Source: Actinoplanes couchii
GTDB lineage: Bacteria; Actinomycetota; Actinomycetes; Mycobacteriales; Micromonosporaceae
Length of the DNA: 45,976 bases
Direction of reading: 5' to 3'
Assembly (NCBI RefSeq): GCF_016862075.1
Contig: NZ_BOMG01000028.1
Coordinates: 1 to 45,976 of the forward strand
Part shown: one piece after another, positions 30,397 through 43,122 of the stretch
Numbering within the stretch: the first letter of the stretch is position 1
Layout of the letters: each line of letters starts with the position of its first letter
The notes under the pieces: generated by a model
Database searches by the model: none
What the model was told of the DNA's origin: nothing
What the model saw: the letters and a program-made list of their open reading frames with translations, nothing else
Made by a program: the position numbers and the translations under genes

Positions 30397-30759
30397 TCAC
30401 GGAACGGGATCCGCCGTACCGAACGGCACACCCGGACGGCAACGCACCAGACGGGCCGCGGTGAGGCGTAACCCGGCGGCCAGCCCGTGGCGTTCGATCG
30501 CCTGGAGGGCGTACGCGCTGCAGGTGGGCTGGTAACGGCAGCGGGTGGGCAGGCGCGGCGAGATGCGGCGGTAGCCGCGGATGGCGCCGGTCGCGGCGCG
30601 TTCCCCCCACGATCCCCCTGCGTGGGTACGGGTGAGCACCGCACCCAACCGGACCAGCATGCTCAACGAGAAGCAGTCGCAACCCGGGATGTCGCAGTCA
30701 CACCCCGGGTCACACGACCGGTCCTTCTTCCTGCGTTTCCGCGACTTCCACACCGCCAC
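30397..30759 (-). CDS. yidD: YidD-type membrane protein insertion efficiency factor
   Basis: This 120-residue protein has the YidD core IRGYRRISPRLPTRCRYQPT followed by CSAYALQAIERHG (residues about 60-95). In many bacteria YidD lies between rnpA and yidC and helps YidC-mediated insertion; here it is away from those genes. The N-terminal 35 residues are basic and then Cys-rich (CDPGCDCDIPGCDC), which could bind metal. The start is GTG 30759 with no clear SD; translation may depend on readthrough from treZ, which ends 33 nt upstream. It may be a second copy, which cannot be judged from this window. Confidence 0.85.
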   Translation of the reverse strand: MAVWKSRKRRKKDRSCDPGCDCDIPGCDCFSLSMLVRLGAVLTRTHAGGSWGERAATGAIRGYRRISPRLPTRCRYQPTCSAYALQAIERHGLAAGLRLTAARLVRCRPGVPFGTADPVP

Positions 30760-30792
30760 GTGTTCATCATGGCGGACCGGCGCACCGGATGA

Positions 30793-32513
30793 TCAGCGGA
30801 CCGAGACCACCGCCGCGCTCTCCGGGGGCAGCACCAGCCGGTCGCGTTCCACGATCACGCCCGGTGCGGTGGCCAGCAGCACCGCCCGGGGCAGGGCCCG
30901 CACGCTGACCGTCTGTGCCGTCTCGGCCAGGTTGGCCACCACCACGCTGGGCCCGCGCCGGATCACCACGTGCTGGTCGCCGTGCCACACCTCGACCTGG
31001 TGCAGCCAGGGGTCGGTGAGCCCGGGCAGGCCGCGGCGTAGCGCGATCAGCCGCCGGTAGAGGTCCAGGATCTCGGCGTGACCGGGTTTGCCCAGCTCGG
31101 ACCAGTCCAGCTTGGAGCGCTCGAAGGTGGCCGGGTCCTGCGGGTCGGGCACGTCGGCCTCGTTCCAGCCGTGCCGGGAGAACTCGCTGCGCCGGCCGTT
31201 GCGGACGGCGTCGGCCAAATCGGGCTCGGGGTGCGAGGTGAAGTACTGCCAGGGGCTGCCCGCCGCCCATTCCTCCCCCATGAACAGCATCGGGGTGAAC
31301 GGCGAGGTCAGCAGCAGGGTGGCGGCGACCTTGAGCAGGCCGGGCGACAGGGTGGCGGTGAGCCGGTCGCCGACGGCCCGGTTGCCGATCTGGTCGTGGT
31401 TCTGCAGGAACGCGACGAACCGGTGGCCCGGGGTGCGCTGCCGGTCGACCGGCCGGCCGTGCCGCCGTCCCCGGAACGACGACCAGGTCCCGGCGTGGAA
31501 GAAGGCGCCTTCCAGCACGGTACGCAGGCAGTCCAGCGATCCGAAGTCCCCGTAGTAGCCCTGGCGCTCCCCGGTCAGCAGGGTGTGCAGGGCGTGGTGC
31601 ACGTCGTCGTCCCACTGGGCGTGCAGGCCGTAACCGCCGGCCTCCCGCGGGGTGATCAGTTTCGGGTCGTTGAGGTCGGACTCGGCGATCAGCGAGAGCG
31701 GCCGGCGCACCCGCGTGGAGAGCGACTCGACCTCGACGGCCATCTGTTCCAGCAGGTGGACGGCGCCCTCGTCGTGCAGCGCGTGCACGGCGTCCAGCCG
31801 CAGACCGTCGATGTGGTAGTCGCGCAGCCACATCAGCACACTGTCGACGATGTAGCGACGGACCTCGCCGGAGCCCGGCCCGTCCAGGTTGATCGAGCTG
31901 CCCCAGGGGTTGCTGCCGCCGCCGAGGTAGGGCGCGAACATCGGCGCGTACGCCCCGCTCGGCCCGAAGTGGTTGTAGACCACGTCGAGCACCACACCGA
32001 GTCCTTTGGCGTGGGCGGCGTCGACGAAACGCTTCAGGCCGTCGGGACCGCCGTACGCCTCGTGCGGGGCGAACCAGCAGACTCCGTCGTACCCCCAGTT
32101 GTGAATGCCGTTGAACGCGTTGACGGGCAGCAGCTCGACCAGGTCGACCCCGAGGTCCACCAGGTGATCCAGGCGCTCGATCGCGGCGTCGAAGGTGCCC
32201 TGCGGGGTGAACGTGCCGATGTGCAGCTCGTAGAGGACCGATCCGGGCAGCTGCCGGCCGGTCCAGCCCTGATCGGTCCAGGCGAACGCGGAATGGTCGT
32301 AGCGGCGGCTCAGCTCGTGCACGCCGCCGGGCTGCCACGGCGACCGCGGGTCGGGCAGCGGCCGGTCCTGACCGGGCAGGACGAAGCCGTAGTCGACCGC
32401 CTCGGAGTCCACGTCGGCGTGCCACCAGCCGTCGTCGCCGGGTTCCATCTCGTGGTCGCGGCCGTCCAGGTGCAGCTTGACGGGCTTGTCCGGCGCCCAG
32501 ACCGAGAAGAGTG

Positions 32514-32517
<4 letters not shown>
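30793..32517 (-). CDS. treZ: Malto-oligosyltrehalose trehalohydrolase
   Basis: This 574-residue GH13 enzyme releases trehalose from maltooligosyltrehalose, the last step of the TreXYZ route. It has an N-terminal CBM48-like sandwich (MTLFSVWAPDKPVKL), VLYELHIGTFTPQGTFDAAI, VVLDVVYNHFGPSG, the nucleophile Asp in GLRLDAVHAL, the acid Glu in LIAESDLNDP and the third Asp in FLQNHDQIGNR. The ATG at 32517 overlaps the treY stop as ATGA. The longer frame upstream lies within treY and is a shadow. Confidence 0.95.
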
Positions 32518-36883
<4,366 letters not shown>

Positions 36884-37006
36884 ACGGTGCTCCTACCCCT
36901 CAGCCGTCCTCGTGATCGCGGGCCGGCGCGCGGATTGTTTGCCCACCGAATCGGGGGGTTAATCCTGCGCGCCCGCGCCTGCGGTCATTCTTCCGGACGA
37001 CAGAGG

Positions 37007-37912
37007 TCAGGAGTCGTCGCGACTCTGCTCCGCGAGGAATCGCTCCAGTTCGGCGCCGAGTTCGTCGGCGGTCGGCAGCGGAGTGTCGGAGTCGGCGAGC
37101 AGGTTGGCCTCCCGGCCGCGGACGAACGCGTCGTACTGCGCCTCCAGCGACGTGACCAGGCGGGCGGCCTGCTCGTCGTCGGCGATCTGCTTGTCCACCT
37201 CGCCGCGGACCAGCTTGGCCGACTCGCGCAGCCCACCGGTCGGCAGAGCCAGTCCGGTGCTGGTGGAGACCGAGTCGAGCAGGATCTCGGCGGCCGCCGG
37301 GTACCCGGTCTGAGCCAGGTAGTGCGGCACGTGGGCGGCGTAACCGAGGGCGTCCCGGCCGGAGTTGCCGAGCCGGAACTCCAGCAGATTTCCGACACTT
37401 GCCGGCACCTGCACCCGCTGCAACCACGACTCGTGTTCGCCGAGCAGGCGCTTGTCGGTGGCGTGCGCGGTGACGCCGACCGGGCGGGTGTGCGGCACGG
37501 CCATCGGGATCGCGTTGAGCCCGACCGTGACGCTGACCCCCAGCTGGTCGATCAGCAGGGTGATGGCGGCGATGAACCGCTCCCACTGCAGGTCCGGTTC
37601 CGGCCCGGCGAGCAGCAGGAACGGGGTGCCCAGCTGGTCCTTGACCAGGTGCAGGGCGAGGCTGGGTTCCTCGTAGCTCTCGAAATGATCGGCCACGAAG
37701 ACCATCGGAGGACGGCGGGAGCGGTAGTCCAGGAGCTGGTCCAGGTCGAACGTGGCGATGACCTCGTTCTCCAGGTTGTCCAGCAGACTCTCCCGGGCGA
37801 GCTGGATGGAGCTGCCCGCGTCGACGAAACCGGTGAGCGCCTGGATGAGCACCGGGCCGTCAAGTTCCGGCAGGTCACCGGTGATCTCATAGAGCCCGTA
37901 CGGGTCGAGCAC
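37007..37912 (-). CDS. PAC2-family protein
   Basis: This 301-residue protein matches the PAC2 family (proteasome assembly chaperone 2-like; ATP-grasp-associated in some genomes). It begins LDPYGLYEITGDLPELDGPV, with LIQALTGFVDAGSSIQLARE, DQLLDYRSRRPPMVFV, FLLLAGPEPDLQWERFIAAI and a helical C terminus (LVTSLEAQYDAFVRGREANLLA-like, split here: LVTSLEAQYDAF then VRGREANLL). Actinobacteria have proteasomes, but a chaperone role for this family there is not established. I chose GTG 37912, which has TGGAGG 8-9 nt upstream. It is divergent from the EcsC-like gene. Confidence 0.85.
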   Translation of the reverse strand: MLDPYGLYEITGDLPELDGPVLIQALTGFVDAGSSIQLARESLLDNLENEVIATFDLDQLLDYRSRRPPMVFVADHFESYEEPSLALHLVKDQLGTPFLLLAGPEPDLQWERFIAAITLLIDQLGVSVTVGLNAIPMAVPHTRPVGVTAHATDKRLLGEHESWLQRVQVPASVGNLLEFRLGNSGRDALGYAAHVPHYLAQTGYPAAAEILLDSVSTSTGLALPTGGLRESAKLVRGEVDKQIADDEQAARLVTSLEAQYDAFVRGREANLLADSDTPLPTADELGAELERFLAEQSRDDS

Positions 37913-38069
37913 GCTGCCTACCTCCAGAGAGTGTTTTCGGCGATAACAGCCGGGCGGCGTCATTGATTCCGGCCCACTCCCATAATCACCTACCCGACAC
38001 GGCGGCGACGTGCGCGCACCCGTCACAATGGGTTGCAGATCTTCTTCCGCACACCCCTCGGAGTGATCT

Positions 38070-38732
38070 GTGACGAAGGAACTGGCAGAAGACACCGCGG
38101 CCCCACCCGGCACCCTGTGGGCCCGCATGAAAGCCGACCCGCAGTACGCCCCTGAGCATCTCGCCCTGGAGGCGACCCGCCGGATCGGCCCGGAAGCCGC
38201 CGCGTGGCACACCAGGATGCGGGCCGAGCGCCCCGAGCTGGGCCCCGACGAGCTGGCCACCCTCGCGATCAAGCGGTTCACCACGCTGGCCCGGGTCTCC
38301 GGGGCGGTCTCCGGCGCGGCCGGTCTGCCCGGCGCGCTGCTCGACGTGGGCGTGCTCGCCTGGACCCAGGCGCGCCTGGTCCTGCACGTGGCGGCGGCCT
38401 ACGGCGAGGATCCGGCGGCTCCGGAGCGCGCCACCGACCTGCTGGTTCTCCAGCGGGTGCACAAGCTCGCCGAGACCGCGCGGACGGCGCTCGGCGTGGC
38501 CGCCGGGCGGGAGCGCGCCAGCCGGATCTTCACCGGTGACGGCGGCCGGCCGCTGGCCGGTGTGCTGATGCGGCTGAGCGTGAAACTGGCGCAGATGGCC
38601 GGCGTGCGGGCCGCGAAACGGATCTTCGCCAAGGTGGTCCCGGGCGCCGGCATCATCCTCGGCACCTGGGCCAACTCGGCGGCCACCCGTGATCTGGCCC
38701 GCCGGGCCAGGGAGCACTACCGGAACGGCTAA
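38070..38732 (+). CDS. EcsC-like protein
   Basis: This 220-residue protein resembles the EcsC family, named after a Bacillus gene of unclear role next to an ABC exporter. Helical segments include LATLAIKRFTTLARVSGAVS, a Gly/Ala-rich hydrophobic stretch (SGAAGLPGALLDVGVLAWTQ, residues about 80-100), FAKVVPGAGIILGTWAN and a C-terminal helix LARRAREHY. The GTG start has GGAG 6 nt upstream. It is probably membrane-associated through the hydrophobic hairpins. A lipoprotein gene follows after 32 nt. Confidence 0.75.
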   Translation: MTKELAEDTAAPPGTLWARMKADPQYAPEHLALEATRRIGPEAAAWHTRMRAERPELGPDELATLAIKRFTTLARVSGAVSGAAGLPGALLDVGVLAWTQARLVLHVAAAYGEDPAAPERATDLLVLQRVHKLAETARTALGVAAGRERASRIFTGDGGRPLAGVLMRLSVKLAQMAGVRAAKRIFAKVVPGAGIILGTWANSAATRDLARRAREHYRNG

Positions 38733-38764
38733 GGCCCCGCGACGGGACTGCCGAAAATCCAGAT

Positions 38765-39373
38765 GTGCTGGGTAATCGGAGATCCGTCGTCCTGGCCCTC
38801 GCCGTACTGCTGCTGACCGGTTGTTCCTCGTCGTCGTCCCGGGACGAGAAGGGGGACGCCGGGTCGGCGGACAGCACCGGCAACCCGGGCCGTAACTGGA
38901 TCCTGTTCGACCAGGGCACCGTCTCGGCCTCACCGTCGGCCACCTACGGCTCGCTGGCACCGACCCCCTCGGCGACGCTGCCCACCCTGGGCGGCAGCAG
39001 CTCGCCGCAGCCCACCCCGACCCCCACCTGTACGCCGAACGGGCACATCCCGATGGTCAACGGCCTGGGTGTGGTCCCGTCGAAGAACAGCGCCGTGGTG
39101 ACCTGGTTCAACCAGGGCGGCAGCGACATCGTCGACTACCGGATCACCGCGCAGAGCCAGATCCTGGTGACCGGCGCGCAGAAGGAACTGGGCTGGACGA
39201 AGAACGCACCGAAGAAGTGCGGCTACGTCAGCGCCACCATCTCCGGGCTGGATCCGGGCACCCCGTACATCTTCACGGTGGACATGGTGCGGACCAAGGA
39301 CGCGCTGGGCCTGGACGGTCACCAGTCGACGACCATCGGACGATCCCGGCCGGTGACCACCCTCACGAAGTGA
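38765..39373 (+). CDS. Lipoprotein with fibronectin III-like domain
   Basis: This 202-residue protein has a lipoprotein signal: basic N terminus, hydrophobic core and the lipobox LLLTGC, with the Cys at about residue 20. A Ser/Thr/Pro-rich linker (about 22-95, ending PQPTPTPTCTP) is followed by one FnIII-like domain (about 100-200) with SAVVTWFNQGGSDIVDYRIT and ISGLDPGTPYIFTVDMVRT. Such proteins are anchored outside the membrane and bind partners or polymers. Two Cys (PTCTP and KKCGY) might form a disulfide. The start is GTG 38765. Confidence 0.83.
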   Translation: MLGNRRSVVLALAVLLLTGCSSSSSRDEKGDAGSADSTGNPGRNWILFDQGTVSASPSATYGSLAPTPSATLPTLGGSSSPQPTPTPTCTPNGHIPMVNGLGVVPSKNSAVVTWFNQGGSDIVDYRITAQSQILVTGAQKELGWTKNAPKKCGYVSATISGLDPGTPYIFTVDMVRTKDALGLDGHQSTTIGRSRPVTTLTK

Positions 39374-39415
39374 GCGGGTGGTGAGCACCACTACGAGGTG
39401 AGGTTCAGGAAACTC

Positions 39416-39421
39416 TAAGCT
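39416..39421 (+). promoter_or_regulatory. -10 box TAAGCT for the CPA1 antiporter (leaderless)
   Basis: TAAGCT is followed by 7 nt and ATG 39429; there is no Shine-Dalgarno. It would drive the antiporter and its coupled zinc finger gene. Confidence 0.5.
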
Positions 39422-39428
39422 TCCCGGC

Positions 39429-40988
39429 ATGGAGAGCATCGCCGATACGGTCATCCTGCTCGGGATCTCCGTGGTCGGCGCCGCGCTGGCCCGGCGACTC
39501 GGCTTCGTGGCGCCACTGGTCCTGCTGGTGGCGGGCCTCGGCCTGTCGTACGTGCCGGGGTTCCCGGAAGCGCACCTGGAGCCCGAGCTGGTGCTGATCG
39601 GGATCCTGCCGCCGCTGCTGTACGTGGCCGCCCTGCAGACCTCGGTGCCCGCGTTCCGGCTGGCGTTGCGCCCGATCCTGCTGCTCGCGGTCGGGTTGGT
39701 GGTCCTCACCGCGCTGGTGGTGGGTTTCCTCGTACACCTGCTGTTGCCTGAGGTTCCGTTGGCCGCGTGTGTCGCGCTGGGTGCGATCGTGGCCCCGCCG
39801 GACGCCGTGTCGGCGACCGCGATCGCCCGCCGGGTCGGGCTGCCCCGCCGGGTGGTCACCATCCTGGAGGGCGAGAGCCTGCTGAACGACGCGACCGCCC
39901 TGGTCCTGGTGCGGGTGGCGATCGGCGCGCTGACCGGGACCGCGGTCGGGGCCACCGAGATCGTCGGCGAGGTGACGCTGAAGGCCGGCGGCGGCCTGCT
40001 GATCGGCATGGGTCTCGCGATGGCCGTGGCCTGGCTGCACAAGCGGATCGAGGACGCGCTGCTGGAGGACGCGGTGGCACTGCTCACCCCGTTCGTGGTG
40101 GTGATCGTCGCCGAGAAACTGCACACGTCCAGCGTGGTGGCGGTGGTGGTGGCCGGGCTCTACCTGGGGCACCGCATCCCGTACCTGCTGTCGGCCACCT
40201 CCCGCCTGCAGATGGACGCGGTCTGGAAGCTGATCAACTTCCTGCTGGAGGGGGTGGTCTTCCTCCTGGTCGGTCTGCAGCTGCGCACCGTGGTCGGCAC
40301 CATCGAGACCGACATGGTCACCACCGCCCAGGTCACCGCGGTGGTGTTCGGCGCGCTGCTGGCGGTCCGGTTCCTGTGGATGTACCCGGCGACCTACCTG
40401 GCCCGGCTCATCCCCCGGATCCGCAACCGGGAGCCCCGGCCGCCGGTCACGGTGCCCACCGTGATCGCCTGGGCGGGCATGCGCGGCGTGGTCACCCTGG
40501 CCGCCGCGCAGACCCTGCCGGCCAACGGCGACTACCCGCGGGAGCTGTTCGTCTTCGTGGCCTTCGCGACCATCGTGCTGACCCTGCTGGTGCAGGGCAG
40601 CACCCTGCCGTGGCTGTCCCGGCGGCTCGGGGTGCGCGAGGACGCCAGCGGTCAGGACGCGCTGGCCGAGGCCGGGGTGCAGCACGCCGCCGGGCAGGCC
40701 GCGCTGAAGGCGCTGGACGAGCACGCGCCGGGTGCGCCGGATTCGGTGGTGGACCGGCTGCGGGGTCTGGTGGAGAGCCGGGGCAACAGCGCGTGGGAGC
40801 GGCTGGGCAGTCAGGAGCGGGAGACCCCGTCCGCGGCGTACGGCCGGCTCCGCCGGGAGATGATCAGAGCGGAACGACGGGTCTTCAAGATCGCCCGTAA
40901 CGAGGGGCGGATCCCCGAGGAGGTGCTGGTGCGGGCCCAGCGAGAGTTGGACCTGGAAGAGTCCCAGTTGCATCGGAGTGAGCATTGA
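39429..40988 (+). CDS. CPA1-family Na+/H+ antiporter
   Basis: This 519-residue protein has about 12 TM helices (residues 5-405) of the NhaP/CPA1 type, with GILPPLLYVAALQTS, IVAPPDAVSATAIARR, EGESLLNDATALVLVRVAIG (the ion-binding N-D pair), GVVFLLVGLQL and VIAWAGMRGVVTLAAA. A cytoplasmic tail of about 110 residues contains a helical region (LRREMIRAERRVFKIARNEG) typical of this subgroup. It exchanges Na+ (or K+) for H+ at the membrane. Its stop overlaps the TTG start of a UBP-type zinc finger gene by 4 nt, so that protein is made in coupled fashion and may bind the tail. Confidence 0.93.
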   Translation: MESIADTVILLGISVVGAALARRLGFVAPLVLLVAGLGLSYVPGFPEAHLEPELVLIGILPPLLYVAALQTSVPAFRLALRPILLLAVGLVVLTALVVGFLVHLLLPEVPLAACVALGAIVAPPDAVSATAIARRVGLPRRVVTILEGESLLNDATALVLVRVAIGALTGTAVGATEIVGEVTLKAGGGLLIGMGLAMAVAWLHKRIEDALLEDAVALLTPFVVVIVAEKLHTSSVVAVVVAGLYLGHRIPYLLSATSRLQMDAVWKLINFLLEGVVFLLVGLQLRTVVGTIETDMVTTAQVTAVVFGALLAVRFLWMYPATYLARLIPRIRNREPRPPVTVPTVIAWAGMRGVVTLAAAQTLPANGDYPRELFVFVAFATIVLTLLVQGSTLPWLSRRLGVREDASGQDALAEAGVQHAAGQAALKALDEHAPGAPDSVVDRLRGLVESRGNSAWERLGSQERETPSAAYGRLRREMIRAERRVFKIARNEGRIPEEVLVRAQRELDLEESQLHRSEH

Positions 40989-41248
40989 CCTGTGAGCATC
41001 TCAAGGACGCCGGCGATCCGGCGCCGCTGGCTCCGTACGACGGCGGTTGCCCCGAGTGCGTGCACGCCGGCTTCACCGACTGGGTGCACCTGCGCAAGTG
41101 CCTGACCTGTGGTTACGTCGGCTGTTGTGATTCCTCCCCGCGGCGGCACATGACGCGCCACCACGGGGAGACGGATCACCCGGTGATGCGTTCCTACGAA
41201 CCGGGTGAGACCTGGCGCTGGTGTTTCCCGGATCAGCTGCTGGGCTGA
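40985..41248 (+). CDS. Free UBP-type zinc finger protein
   Basis: This 87-residue protein is a single ZnF-UBP domain: C3-x-H5, C22-x-x-C25, C39-x-x-C42, C47 (with C48), then H55, H59 and H65 and the aromatic end WRWCF. In eukaryotes this domain binds the free C-terminal Gly-Gly of ubiquitin; bacteria lack ubiquitin, so the ligand here is unknown. TTG 40985 is the only possible start, because a stop in the same frame lies at 40979-40981 and Cys3 is a ligand. It overlaps the antiporter stop as TTGA and converges with a fused antiporter gene, overlapping its 3' end by 16 nt. Confidence 0.9.
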   Translation: MTCEHLKDAGDPAPLAPYDGGCPECVHAGFTDWVHLRKCLTCGYVGCCDSSPRRHMTRHHGETDHPVMRSYEPGETWRWCFPDQLLG

Positions 41249-42717
41249 GCCGATCCGGCGGGCTCGCGGATGAGCGTGGCGTCGACGAAGCAGTACTCCC
41301 ACCCGTCGTCGTGTTCCAGCGACCGGATGATGGGGTGCTCGGTGTCGGCGAAGTGCTCGTCCGCGTGCTTGTTCGGTGAGTCGCTGCAGCAGCCGACCTC
41401 ACCGCAGGTCAGGCACATCCGCAGCTCCACCCAGGTGTCCCCGGACTCGACACACGGCGGGCAGACGTCGGTGTCGGTCTCGGTGATCTGGATCCGGTCC
41501 ATGTGTGTGCAGGCGGTGCTGATGGTCTCCTCCCGGACGTACCGCCAGCGGTCGTGCAGCAGCCGGTCCGGGATGAACCGGGCCAGCATCCGCGAGTTGA
41601 CCGCCAGGATCGGGGCCAGCACCGCCAGGATCAGCACGTAGAGGGCGACGAACGGCCCGATCCGTTCGTCCAGCCCGGCGGCCAGCGCCAGGGTGGCCAG
41701 GATCAGCGAGAACTCGCCCCGGCCCAGCACGGTCAGGCCGACGTTGGAGGCGCCGCGCTGGTTGAGCCCGAACAGCCGGGCGGTGATCAGGCCGGCCGTC
41801 ACATTGGTCAGCACGGTGATGCCCACGGCGATCAGCACCGGCACGACCACCGAGCCGATCGCGCCGACGTCGATGCTCATCCCGAACGCCACGAAGAAGA
41901 CCGCCGCGAACACGTCCCGCAGCGGCAGGACCAGGCGTTCCACCCGCTCCTTGACCGAGGTCCGGGCGACCACCAGGCCGATCATCAGGGCGCCGATGGC
42001 GTCCGAGACACCCACCTCGGCGGAGATACCGGCGACCAGCACGGTCAGGCCGACCATCAGGATGGCCAGCAGCTCGTCCTCGCGACTGTCGATGATCTTG
42101 CCGATCCAGCGGGCGCCCCAGCGGGCCACCGCGAACAGCAGCGCCAGGTAACCGAAGCTGATGGCGATCCGCAGCGCCAGCTCACCGGCCGAGTTCGCCC
42201 CGGACAGGATCGGGGTGAGCAGCGCCAGGTAGAGGGCGAGGAACAGGTCCTCGATCACGATGATGCCGAGGATCACCGGGGTCTCGGCGTTGGCCAGCCG
42301 GCGCAGCTCGATCAGCAGCTTGGTGGCGATCGCCGACGACGAGATGCCGACCGCGCCGGCGATCACGAACGCCTCGGAGGTGCCCCAGCCCATCGCGAAG
42401 CCCAGGCCCAGCCCGGCGCCGATGTTGATGGCGATGTACGCCCCGGCCGCTGCGAACAGCCGTTTCCCGCTGCCCAGCACCTGCTCGACCGGGAACTCCA
42501 CACCCAGGTGGAACAGCAGCAGCACCAGCCCGAGCAGGGCCAGCATGTCCAGATCCGCCGGATGCTCGAAGAGCGTCACACCCGGGGTGAACGGGCCGAG
42601 CAGAATCCCGGCCAGCATGAAGAACGGAACGGTGGGCAGCCGGAACCGGCGCCCCAGCCGGGCCAGCAGCCCGGCGACGAGGATCAGGGCGCCCAGCCCG
42701 ATGAGATTCGCGTGCAC
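41233..42717 (-). CDS. CPA2-family K+/H+ antiporter fused to a UBP-type zinc finger
   Basis: This 494-residue protein has about 12 TM helices (residues 5-385) of the KefB/KhtU CPA2 type: RLPTVPFFMLAGILLGPFTP, LLFHLGVEFPVEQVLGSG, GAVGISSSAIATKLL, GALMIGLVVARTSV and VLGRGEFSLILATLALAAG. After a short linker (DRLLHDRWRYVREETIST) a full ZnF-UBP domain covers residues about 403-485: C403-T-H, CPPC, CLTC, GCC, then three His and WEYCF. No TrkA-N (RCK-N) domain is present. The start is GTG 42717, 8 nt after the KhtT-like gene, so the two form an operon. Confidence 0.92.
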   Translation of the reverse strand: MHANLIGLGALILVAGLLARLGRRFRLPTVPFFMLAGILLGPFTPGVTLFEHPADLDMLALLGLVLLLFHLGVEFPVEQVLGSGKRLFAAAGAYIAINIGAGLGLGFAMGWGTSEAFVIAGAVGISSSAIATKLLIELRRLANAETPVILGIIVIEDLFLALYLALLTPILSGANSAGELALRIAISFGYLALLFAVARWGARWIGKIIDSREDELLAILMVGLTVLVAGISAEVGVSDAIGALMIGLVVARTSVKERVERLVLPLRDVFAAVFFVAFGMSIDVGAIGSVVVPVLIAVGITVLTNVTAGLITARLFGLNQRGASNVGLTVLGRGEFSLILATLALAAGLDERIGPFVALYVLILAVLAPILAVNSRMLARFIPDRLLHDRWRYVREETISTACTHMDRIQITETDTDVCPPCVESGDTWVELRMCLTCGEVGCCSDSPNKHADEHFADTEHPIIRSLEHDDGWEYCFVDATLIREPAGSAQPSS

Positions 42718-42725
42718 CAGCGGCC

Positions 42726-42953
42726 CTAGTCGGTGAAGTAGGTGCCGGCCAGCACGGCGCCGACCTTACGGGCCTGTTCCTCGGTCAGCTCGACCACGGC
42801 GTCCGGCTCGTCACCGGCGTCCTCGAAGACGTAGAGGTGACGTTTCCCGTCCCGGGACACCACGATCGACACCCGCCGGCCGCCGCCGCCCAGCGCCACG
42901 TCGTACCTGGTCCCGACCCCGGGAAGTTCCTGTATGTGCACACCCTTACCCAT
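42726..42953 (-). CDS. KhtT-like antiporter subunit, N-terminal domain only
   Basis: This 75-residue protein matches the N-terminal domain of KhtT-type cation:proton antiporter regulatory subunits: IQELPGVGTRYDVALGGGGR, VSIVVSRDGKRHLYVFED, and AVVELTEEQARKVGAVLAG. Known KhtT proteins are about twice as long and carry a C-terminal RCK-C domain that binds c-di-AMP; here the frame stops at TYFTD before any such domain. It is upstream of the CPA2 antiporter, as khtT is of khtU. ATG 42953 lies 8 nt after TAGTAT on the minus strand. Confidence 0.85.
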   Translation of the reverse strand: MGKGVHIQELPGVGTRYDVALGGGGRRVSIVVSRDGKRHLYVFEDAGDEPDAVVELTEEQARKVGAVLAGTYFTD

Positions 42954-42961
42954 GGGCGCAG

Positions 42962-42967
42962 ATACTA
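42962..42967 (-). promoter_or_regulatory. -10 box TAGTAT for the KhtT-like/CPA2 operon
   Basis: TAGTAT on the minus strand lies 8 nt before ATG 42953, close to leaderless spacing. It is one of the better -10 matches in the window. The rest of the 169-bp gap to the esterase gene shows no other clear site. Confidence 0.5.
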
Positions 42968-43122
42968 CGGCCCGTCGCGGGAGGACGGCGCAGAGCAAAA
43001 TCACCACCCTTTTTCTCGTACGCCACACCAAGGTCCCGTCGCGTCGCCGCGAGGCCGGCGGCCCGCCCGGACCGACCCGCGACCGCCGGGCGTATGCGTC
43101 CGTTCCGGTCTTTTCGGAGGTC

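Noticed and set aside
40985..42717. Bacterial ubiquitin-like conjugation system suggested by the ZnF-UBP domains
   Set aside because: No E1, E2, JAB or ubiquitin-like genes in the window; the zinc fingers are linked to antiporters instead.
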